64,000 nt of DNA from Mesonia sp008017825 (GTDB lineage Bacteria; Bacteroidota; Bacteroidia; Flavobacteriales; Flavobacteriaceae), in NCBI RefSeq assembly GCF_008017825.1, contig NZ_VRLS01000052.1:310001-374000 (forward strand). Direction: 5' to 3'. Below the pieces are notes generated by a model. That model was not told the DNA's origin and ran no database searches. It worked only from the letters and a program-made list of their open reading frames with translations. Below, one piece after another: positions 35,401 through 42,726 of this stretch. How positions within the stretch are numbered: the first letter of the stretch is position 1; every line of letters starts with the position of its first letter. The position numbers were made by a program, and so were the translations under genes.

Positions 35401-38400
35401 ATGAGAGACTTTAACTTTAGTAAGTGGAACAAAATAATGGGATGGTTAGTTTTTGCCATTGCCTTAATCACTTATATGCTAACTGTAGAACCTACTGCCA
35501 GTTTTTGGGATGCAGGGGAATATATTGCTACATCGGCAAAATTACAAGTAGGACATCCACCAGGAGCGCCTTTATTTCAGATGACAGGAGCTTTCTTTTC
35601 TACTTTTGCATCAGATGCAGATCAAGTCGCACTTATGGTGAATATGGTATCGGTTTTTTCTAGCGCCTTTACTATATTATTTATGTTTTGGTCTATTAGC
35701 TTATTGGTAAGAAAAATTGCAGGTCACGAAGAAACCCTATCTGCTTCTAAAAAAGTAGCTGTTTTAGGAAGTGCTTTAGTCGGTTCATTAGCATTTACAT
35801 TTACAGACAGTTTTTGGTTTAGCGCTGTAGAGGCCGAAGTTTATGCCATGGCAAGTTTCTTAATGGCCATTTTATTTTATGTAGGATTACTTTGGGACAG
35901 AGATATGTTTAAACCTCGCGGTAATCGTTGGCTTATTCTAATTGCTTTTATTATTGGTTTATCATTTGGAGTTCACTTTATGGCTCTTCTTACCATCCCA
36001 GCAATTGGTTTCTTGTACTATTTTAAAAACGTAGAAAAAGTAACTGTAAAGAATTTCATCATAGCAAATGTAGTCGTTGTGGCTATTTTAATGTTTATTT
36101 TCAAACTTTTACTTCCTTATTCACTAACCTTTTTCGCTGAAGCGGAAGTATTTTTTGTCAATACTTTTGGTTTACCTTTTAATTCGGGGACGATTATTGC
36201 TGCTTTAGTATTAATAGCGCTTTTTTACTTTGGATTAACGTTTACACGGAAAAAAGATTACATCCATGCCAATACTTTAATCCTTTGTACCTTATTTATT
36301 TTTATAGGCTTTTCTTCTTGGGTAATGCTTCCTATACGTGCCAATGCAGGAACTGTTATTAATGAAAACAGTCCGGATAACGCTAGAGAACTCTTGGCAT
36401 ATTATAACCGAGAGCAATATCCTGAAACAAAATTATTTTACGGTCCTCAATTTACCGATCTCTTTGGAGGTTTAGATGAAGATCAACCGTACATAGATGA
36501 TAAACCTAAATATGAAGAAGATGAAGCTGCTGGAAAATACATCATTGTCAATGATTGGAAAAATTCTAAACAAAACTCTAGTGATGAGCATAAAACGTTC
36601 TTACCTAGAATGTGGAGTACAGAGCATATGGCTAACTATATGCAGTTTACAGGTCCCATAGAGTTTTCAATCTTACCAGAATATCAACAAGAAGACCAGT
36701 TGGTTTCTACGGTTAATCAATTTAAAAAAGAATATGCTTTAGGAAAGCTTACCAATGAAGATTACATTAGTTTCTTAGAGCAATTCGGAGCTTATCTTAA
36801 AGTAGAAAAACCTTCTACAGCTTCTAACTTTCAGTATTTATTTCAATTCCAAATGGGGTATATGTATTGGAGGTATTTTATGTGGAATTTTACAGGAAGA
36901 CAAGACGATATTCAAGGAAAGTATGATGATCTTCACGGAAATTGGCTTAGCGGAATAGATTTTATAGACGAGATTAGACTCGGCTCTCAAGATAATCTAC
37001 CTAGTGACGTTAAAAATAACAAAGGGAGAAATACCTATTTCTTCCTGCCTCTAATTTTAGGCTTAATCGGATTATTATTTCAGTCAAAAAGAGATGTAAA
37101 AACCTTCTGGGTTCTATTAGTTTTCTTTCTTTTTACAGGAATAGCCCTCAAAATATACCTCAACGAAAGACCTTTTGAACCTCGTGAAAGGGATTACGCC
37201 CTCGTAGGATCATTTTACGTTTTCGCCATTTGGATTGGTTTTGGTGTGTATGCACTTATTGATAAATTAAAACAATACGCCTCTCCAAAAATCATAGCTC
37301 CAGTAGTTAGTGTGATTTGTTTAATCGCCGTTCCCGGAATTTTACTTTCACAAAACTACGACGATCACGACCGCTCTGGAAAATACACGGCTAGATCTAT
37401 GGCAAAAATGTATCTCGATTCGGTAGATGAAAACGGGATTTTATTTACCATTGGGGATAACGACACATTTGCACTTTGGTATGCTCAAGAAATAGAAGGC
37501 TACCGAACCGATGTTCGTGTGATCAATACCAGCCTTTTTGCAACCGATTGGTATATTGATCAAATGAAAAGAGCTGCTTATGAAAGTAAAGCCGTAAAAA
37601 CCATTTTTGAACACGAAGATTATCTTTACGGAAAAAACGATTACCTAAGGTATATGGAAGATCCTCGTGTAGGTGATACTTTATTAATCACCGATTGGTT
37701 AAAATACATAAAGAGCGACCACCCAAGTACACAGGCAGAATTACAAAATGGACAAACCATTAGTGTATTTCCTACTAAAACCATAAGAGTTCCTGTAAAT
37801 GCAACAAATGCTATTGAAAGCGGAATTGTAAAACCAGAAGAAAAAGATAAAATCGTTCCTTATATCGACATTCAACTCGAAGGAAATGCCATATACAAGA
37901 ACCGTTTATTAATGTTAGATGTCTTAGCAAATGTAGACTGGAAACGACCTATTTATTTCACTGGAGGAAGCTTTGGTAACGATGATTATCTATGGATGAA
38001 GGATTACTTACAGTTAGACGGTGTTTGCTATAAGTTGGTTCCTATTCAAACTCCTATAAATCCTAGAGACCCATATACAATGGGTAGAATTGACACCGAT
38101 AAAATGTACTCTATCGTTAAAGATTGGGAATGGGGTAACAGCGGAAGCGATGATATTTATTATGATCCTGAAACTCGCAAAAACTCGATTACCTATAGAA
38201 GCAACTTAGCACGCTTGGTAGAAAATCTTTTAAAAGAGAAAGACTCGGTTAGAGCTAAAGAAATTCTAGATTTAGGAATGGAAAAAATGCCTTTAGAAAA
38301 ATATGGGTATTATCCGCTTATAGAACCTTTTATTGATGGTTACTATCAAATTGGTGAAAAAGAAAAAGCGAGAGATATATGGAATAAGATTGCTGAAAAA

Positions 38401-38718
38401 TATCAGGAAAACATCAATTATTACAGTCAGTTATCATTAGAAAGACAATACAACATTGGCGATGAAATTATCACAGATATTGAACGGTACAGAAGCTTAA
38501 TTGATCTTCTAGTTCTTAATCAAGATGAAGAATTGGTAAAAGAGAAAGCTGATGAGTTTAATAGTTATCTTAAGAAGTTTAAACATTTTTATAGGGATGA
38601 TGAGAATTATGATGTTGAGGAAGATTTACCTTTACAAAACACTCCTAACCTAGAAAATGAACTTAAACAAGATCAAACTTTACTACAAGACACTTTAATA
38701 AACACTCCGTCATTATAA
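35401..38718 (+). CDS. DUF2723/GT117-family multi-pass membrane protein
   Basis: 1105 residues. The N-terminal part (about 1-330) has many membrane helices and the family signature TASFWDAGEYIATSAKL followed by VGHPPGAPLF near residues 52-60. A second helix cluster lies about 540-660, followed by a large soluble domain and Glu/Lys-rich helical repeats of TPR character (about 930-1060). DUF2723 proteins relate to TMEM260 and protein O-mannosyltransferases and are classed as GT117. Bacteroidota members may glycosylate exported proteins, which is not shown here. A polysaccharide deacetylase gene follows after 4 bases. Confidence 0.88.
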   Translation: MRDFNFSKWNKIMGWLVFAIALITYMLTVEPTASFWDAGEYIATSAKLQVGHPPGAPLFQMTGAFFSTFASDADQVALMVNMVSVFSSAFTILFMFWSISLLVRKIAGHEETLSASKKVAVLGSALVGSLAFTFTDSFWFSAVEAEVYAMASFLMAILFYVGLLWDRDMFKPRGNRWLILIAFIIGLSFGVHFMALLTIPAIGFLYYFKNVEKVTVKNFIIANVVVVAILMFIFKLLLPYSLTFFAEAEVFFVNTFGLPFNSGTIIAALVLIALFYFGLTFTRKKDYIHANTLILCTLFIFIGFSSWVMLPIRANAGTVINENSPDNARELLAYYNREQYPETKLFYGPQFTDLFGGLDEDQPYIDDKPKYEEDEAAGKYIIVNDWKNSKQNSSDEHKTFLPRMWSTEHMANYMQFTGPIEFSILPEYQQEDQLVSTVNQFKKEYALGKLTNEDYISFLEQFGAYLKVEKPSTASNFQYLFQFQMGYMYWRYFMWNFTGRQDDIQGKYDDLHGNWLSGIDFIDEIRLGSQDNLPSDVKNNKGRNTYFFLPLILGLIGLLFQSKRDVKTFWVLLVFFLFTGIALKIYLNERPFEPRERDYALVGSFYVFAIWIGFGVYALIDKLKQYASPKIIAPVVSVICLIAVPGILLSQNYDDHDRSGKYTARSMAKMYLDSVDENGILFTIGDNDTFALWYAQEIEGYRTDVRVINTSLFATDWYIDQMKRAAYESKAVKTIFEHEDYLYGKNDYLRYMEDPRVGDTLLITDWLKYIKSDHPSTQAELQNGQTISVFPTKTIRVPVNATNAIESGIVKPEEKDKIVPYIDIQLEGNAIYKNRLLMLDVLANVDWKRPIYFTGGSFGNDDYLWMKDYLQLDGVCYKLVPIQTPINPRDPYTMGRIDTDKMYSIVKDWEWGNSGSDDIYYDPETRKNSITYRSNLARLVENLLKEKDSVRAKEILDLGMEKMPLEKYGYYPLIEPFIDGYYQIGEKEKARDIWNKIAEKYQENINYYSQLSLERQYNIGDEIITDIERYRSLIDLLVLNQDEELVKEKADEFNSYLKKFKHFYRDDENYDVEEDLPLQNTPNLENELKQDQTLLQDTLINTPSL

Positions 38719-38722
38719 ATCC

Positions 38723-39349
38723 ATGGCGGAGTTAATTTCCATTATCGGAAAAAAGCTTTACCCACAAAGAGTTTGGCATCGCTCTAGAGAGGAGAAAGTC
38801 ATTTACCTCACATTTGACGACGGTCCAATCCCTGAAGTTACTCCTTGGGTATTAGGTCTTCTCCAACAGTTTAAAGCGAAAGCTACGTTTTTTTGTATCG
38901 GAGAAAATATTGAAAAACATCCAGAGGTATTTGAGTCGGTCATTAAAAACAAACACCGAATAGGAAACCACACCCTTCAACATGTAAACGGCTGGAAAAC
39001 CCGTAAATCGAATTACCTACAACAAATTCTTAGCACACAAAAAATCATAGATAGTTACGTCTCAAATTCCGCGAAAGCATTATTTAGACCTCCTTACGGA
39101 AAGGCAACCTCATCACAAGCTCAAGAGATTTTAAAAGACTATGAGATCGTTATGTGGGATGTTTTAAGCAAAGACTATAATCAAGATCTAAGCAAAGAAA
39201 ACTGCTGGAAAAGGGTTCTTAAAAACACCAAGAATGGAAGTATTTTAGTTTTTCACGATAGCTTAAAAGCAGAAAAAAACCTTAGGCATGTTTTACCTAA
39301 GGTTCTAATGTATTATAGTAAGTTAGGATATAAATTTGATACCCTTTAA
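38723..39349 (+). CDS. polysaccharide deacetylase (NodB homology domain)
   Basis: 208 residues. NodB motifs: TFDDGP (motif 1, catalytic Asp and metal Asp), HxxxH in GNHTLQH (motif 2), RPPYGK (motif 3), WDVLSKDYNQD (motif 4) and VFHDS (motif 5). There is no convincing signal peptide. Metal-dependent N- or O-deacetylation of a glycan is expected, with the substrate unknown. It is only 4 bases after the GT117 gene, so both probably act on the same surface glycan pathway. It overlaps the opposing thioredoxin-like gene by 4 bases. Confidence 0.9.
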   Translation: MAELISIIGKKLYPQRVWHRSREEKVIYLTFDDGPIPEVTPWVLGLLQQFKAKATFFCIGENIEKHPEVFESVIKNKHRIGNHTLQHVNGWKTRKSNYLQQILSTQKIIDSYVSNSAKALFRPPYGKATSSQAQEILKDYEIVMWDVLSKDYNQDLSKENCWKRVLKNTKNGSILVFHDSLKAEKNLRHVLPKVLMYYSKLGYKFDTL

Positions 39350-39639
39350 ATATTTTTTTCTACTATTGAAATTAAAGAATCTGCATTTTGCTCACCGCTA
39401 TGTCGCCACAGCATTTCTCCGTTTTTATACAGTATATAAGTGGGCAACTCTGAAATTCTTAAAGCCTCCACTAAAGATTTATTTTTTTCTACCTCTATTT
39501 TAATCACTTTTACTTTTTCACCCAAAGTGGCAACTACATCTTTTAAAATAAGATGAGAAGCTTCCTCTCCACTTTTTACCGAATGAAAATTTAATAAAAC
39601 TGGCTTTTCTGAATCTATTAATTCTCCAAATTTTGACAT
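39346..39639 (-). CDS. thioredoxin-fold protein lacking the redox cysteines
   Basis: 97 residues, no cysteine at all. The fold is recognisable: PVLLNFHS at the beta-3 strand, VKVIKIEVEKNKSLVEALRISELPTYILYKNGE with the cis-Pro segment, then WRHSGEQNADSLISIVEK. Where thioredoxins carry WCGPC this protein has SVKSGEEAS, so dithiol chemistry is excluded. A binding or chaperone role is possible. It is convergent with the deacetylase gene, overlapping by 4 bases. Confidence 0.8.
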   Translation of the reverse strand: MSKFGELIDSEKPVLLNFHSVKSGEEASHLILKDVVATLGEKVKVIKIEVEKNKSLVEALRISELPTYILYKNGEMLWRHSGEQNADSLISIVEKNI

Positions 39640-39718
39640 AGGGTCATTTTTTAAAAAATAAAAATAGAGAAGCAGTCATTAATCACCAAATAATTAGGAG
39701 TTTGTTAAGAGATTAGAA

Positions 39719-41194
39719 TTAATCCAAAGATAAACTTAGCGAGTAAGCCCTAATAGAATCCCTATTACCTGAAATTAACTGTCCAAATACTCTAATGTAA
39801 TCCCCAGGGTTTAATACAATAGTACCTGCGATAGGGATAGCACGAACATTTGTATTATTAACTTCTTCATAAACTTCTGTACCTAAAGGAATACTAATTG
39901 AAACACCATTACTATCATATCTTCTTAGATAAAAGGCATGTATAGTACTAATAAGCCCACCACCTGTATTTGTAGTTTGATAAGATAAGCTACCACGCAC
40001 ACTAAAAGTCCTAGTACTATTGCCTTTATACTGCAGGATATTATCACTTTCTCCATTTACATTATCTGACATTCTAAATAAATTACTTGAATCTGTAATA
40101 CCATCTATAGCGACAGCGCTGCTTATATCAAAAATAGGGTTATTGCTTGTAGAGTTTCTTTGTATATAAATTGTTCCAGTCGCAAGATCGTCATCTTCTT
40201 TTTTTATTCCTGGCGAATTAATAGTCCAATTATCATTAAAATTATAACCAGTGTAAATTCCACCGCCAGAATTATAAGGATTAACATATGTACCAGCTCC
40301 AGAAAAAACAGTTCCTAGTAGAGTTCCTGAACCCACCGTAGGATTAGAACTAACATCTAAACCAGTTGCACCTGAACCTACCGTTGTGAAACCACTTACT
40401 TTTTGAATAAACCCAAAAGTTCCTGTAAAAGTTTCATAAGAGTCCCCATTACTTGGCTGCCACCCCATATTATTTAAAAGTAAATTACCAATATCTGTAT
40501 ATGTGATTCCATCACTATTATTTAAATACTGCATCACATTAAAGAAAACTAATCCATAGCCTTCAACTGTACCTACAGAACTAAAACCATTAACTACTAC
40601 ACTTTGGGCAATTAGGCTATTTGTAGAAGAAGCTGTAAGATTAAATAAGCTACCACTGTTTGAATTATTAAATGTTATGTTCCTAAAACTTGCATTGGCA
40701 GAACCCGTAAATAATGCACTAGAACCTGTATAATTTAAAACATCCTCATTAGTGTCTTTCCCTATTAAATAGGCCCCATTTACATCTATAGATTCACTAA
40801 GGGTAATAGTACCATTTACTTCATAAAGAGTATTTTCATCTAAAGTAATCGTCCCCCCTGAAGCAGCTGGGAAATCACTTAGGGTTTTAACGATAACATA
40901 ATTGTCTCTCTTTTCTTTGTCAGAAAGCAATGGTATCCAATTGGGGTTTTGATCGTCTCCATCGTTATAATAATAGGCATTTTCATCGGTATCAAAAACA
41001 AGTAAAGAATTTGCTGGCTCTAAAATATCAATTCGTTGTTGAGAATTCATTCTAGGAATTAAAACTCCACGTTCGTCATTCACAATATCTAATGCTGCAC
41101 TGGCATCAGGATCTGTAGTGTTGATTCCTACTTGAGAGAACCCCAAAGAGTAAGAAACAACTATTAATAAAATGGATAGTAAAATTTTCATCAT
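39719..41194 (-). CDS. secreted surface protein, probable beta-helix
   Basis: 491 residues. Signal peptide about 1-20 (ending LGFSQ). After it comes the motif VGINTTDPDASAALDIVND and ERGVLIPRM, seen at the start of many Bacteroidota secreted and tail-fibre-like proteins. Residues about 110-300 are rich in Ser/Thr/Asn/Gly with turns of a right-handed beta-helix (GAYLIGKD, ASFRNITFNNS). No T9SS C-terminal signal is evident, so general secretion or surface attachment is more likely. Exact function unknown. A candidate promoter with an overlapping palindrome lies just upstream. Confidence 0.7.
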   Translation of the reverse strand: MMKILLSILLIVVSYSLGFSQVGINTTDPDASAALDIVNDERGVLIPRMNSQQRIDILEPANSLLVFDTDENAYYYNDGDDQNPNWIPLLSDKEKRDNYVIVKTLSDFPAASGGTITLDENTLYEVNGTITLSESIDVNGAYLIGKDTNEDVLNYTGSSALFTGSANASFRNITFNNSNSGSLFNLTASSTNSLIAQSVVVNGFSSVGTVEGYGLVFFNVMQYLNNSDGITYTDIGNLLLNNMGWQPSNGDSYETFTGTFGFIQKVSGFTTVGSGATGLDVSSNPTVGSGTLLGTVFSGAGTYVNPYNSGGGIYTGYNFNDNWTINSPGIKKEDDDLATGTIYIQRNSTSNNPIFDISSAVAIDGITDSSNLFRMSDNVNGESDNILQYKGNSTRTFSVRGSLSYQTTNTGGGLISTIHAFYLRRYDSNGVSISIPLGTEVYEEVNNTNVRAIPIAGTIVLNPGDYIRVFGQLISGNRDSIRAYSLSLSLD

Positions 41195-41209
41195 ATAAAT
41201 TATAGAGGG

Positions 41210-41221
41210 TTACACGTGTAA
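41210..41221. promoter_or_regulatory. operator-like palindrome at the surface-protein promoter
   Basis: TTACACGTGTAA, a perfect 12-bp palindrome. It overlaps the first bases of the candidate -7 element, so a bound protein would block initiation. Confidence 0.45.
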
Positions 41222-41249
41222 ATGTATATAATTTATAGATTAAAAGCAA
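41219..41249 (-). promoter_or_regulatory. candidate promoter of the secreted surface protein gene
   Basis: Minus strand: TTG (41247-41249), 20-base spacer, TACATTTA (41219-41226), one base from TAnnTTTG. About 25 bases ahead of the ATG. Confidence 0.5.
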
Positions 41250-41270
41250 TTTTTAACGCCTAAGTGTATA

Positions 41271-42491
41271 TTAAGCTTTTCTCTTGCTTAATTTTATCAC
41301 GGTAACCTCTGGCCATATTCCTACTCTACCTGGGTACCCTAAAAAACCAAAGCCCCTATTAACGTTTATATACCGACCCAACTCTTCATAAATTCCTGCC
41401 CAATTTTCGTAACGATATTTTATAGGACTCCACTTTATCCAACCAGGAATTTCTATTCCAAACTGCATTCCGTGGGTATGTCCGCTAAGGGTAAGTTGAT
41501 AATGCTTAGGATCAGATTTAATTTTTTCTTGCCAATAAGAAGGATCGTGACTCAGTAATATTTTAAAATCTTCTTTAGTTAAATCTGCTGCAGCTTTATC
41601 TAGATCTCCGTGTTTTACAAAACCACCTTTCCCCCAATTCTCTACGCCAACTAAATTAATTTTTTGCTCTCCCCTATTTATAGATACGTTCTCGTTTAAA
41701 AGCAACCTCCAACCCATACTTTTTTGGACCTCTTTTAAACGATTTAAATTGTTTTCTTTTTCTAAAGTATTAGCCCAATCTACATAATCTCCATAATCAT
41801 GATTTCCTAAAACCGAAAACACACCATCTTTAGCCTTTAAAGTGGAGAACAAATCACTCCATTCATCCATTTCACTAGCTAGATTATTCACCAGATCCCC
41901 TGTAAAGAATATAGCATCACTTTGTTGCTCATTAATTAAATCTACAGCGTAAGATATTTTATTATGGTTATCAAAACTACCGCTATGCACATCACTAATT
42001 TGAGTGATTTGATAACCGTCAAATGCTTCAGGTAAATCATCAAACTCTAAGTCATAGCTCAATACTCTAAAGTTATATTTTCCTTTAAACATTCCGTAAA
42101 GTAAAGAGGCAAATGGAATGGCTGCAATACCCAATGCTAATGTTCCTACAAATTTTCGCCGAGAAGGTAAATGAAAAGATTCTTTAGCTGTAAAAAACTT
42201 ACTATACGTTGCCGATAATAACCGAGCAATATCTTCCCCAAACATAAAAACCACTAAAATTAACTCTGCAGAGAGCATCGCTAATAAAAATCCGAAGGCA
42301 TAACTTTTAGATTGAGTTAAAACTCTCCCTTCTCCTGGCTGCAACCATTGGTAAATAAAATTCCCTAATATTAGAACCACCAACCCAATAAATAAATATT
42401 GTACCCAATTGGTTTTAAAGACGGTTTTTACCGCTTGAAAACTATAAAAACTTAATACAATATATATGACCACAAAAATAACCCAACGCAT
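41271..42491 (-). CDS. membrane-anchored metallophosphoesterase (YkuE-like)
   Basis: 406 residues. N-terminal helices (about 1-18, 27-48, 65-92) and then SRRKFVGTLALGIAAIPFAS (about 110-129), a twin-arginine-like motif plus a hydrophobic segment. The catalytic domain follows with ISDVHSGSF (D-x-H), FTGDLVNN, VLGNHDYGDY, LLSHDPS and LSGHTHGMQFG. Family members hydrolyse phosphoesters, in some cases lipid-linked ones such as UDP-diacylglucosamine. The substrate here is unknown. The RR motif is internal, so a cytosolic membrane orientation is also possible. Confidence 0.85.
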   Translation of the reverse strand: MRWVIFVVIYIVLSFYSFQAVKTVFKTNWVQYLFIGLVVLILGNFIYQWLQPGEGRVLTQSKSYAFGFLLAMLSAELILVVFMFGEDIARLLSATYSKFFTAKESFHLPSRRKFVGTLALGIAAIPFASLLYGMFKGKYNFRVLSYDLEFDDLPEAFDGYQITQISDVHSGSFDNHNKISYAVDLINEQQSDAIFFTGDLVNNLASEMDEWSDLFSTLKAKDGVFSVLGNHDYGDYVDWANTLEKENNLNRLKEVQKSMGWRLLLNENVSINRGEQKINLVGVENWGKGGFVKHGDLDKAAADLTKEDFKILLSHDPSYWQEKIKSDPKHYQLTLSGHTHGMQFGIEIPGWIKWSPIKYRYENWAGIYEELGRYINVNRGFGFLGYPGRVGIWPEVTVIKLSKRKA

Positions 42492-42510
42492 ATTTCTAAA
42501 TTTAGCGCTG

Positions 42511-42518
42511 CAAAACTA
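42511..42518 (-). promoter_or_regulatory. candidate -7 element for the membrane metallophosphoesterase
   Basis: TAGTTTTG on the minus strand, exact TAnnTTTG match, 19 bases before the ATG at 42491. No clear TTG. Confidence 0.4.
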
Positions 42519-42584
42519 CACAAACCAAGCTCCTTAAGATGTTATTTTTGTATTATTTAACTCAAATTACAGTAATTATATAGT

Positions 42585-42598
42585 ACGCTTTCGCGGAA
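42585..42598. repeat. intergenic copy of an over-represented GCTTYCGCGGAA word
   Basis: ACGCTTTCGCGGAA in the 235-base polA upstream spacer. The same word, with C/T variation, recurs at 21501-21512, 33929-33940 and 61723-61734, and in reverse form at 39068-39079. The spacer otherwise holds only promoter-like A/T-rich sequence. Confidence 0.5.
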
Positions 42599-42726
42599 TA
42601 AAATACACAATCATCCACATTTATTTAAGTCTGATAAATAGAAAGCCTAAAAGATTTAAGCGTTCAATGAATGATAAAAACTTGTAGATTTGATAACTTT
42701 ACACTTCCATTTTCAATATCAATTTC

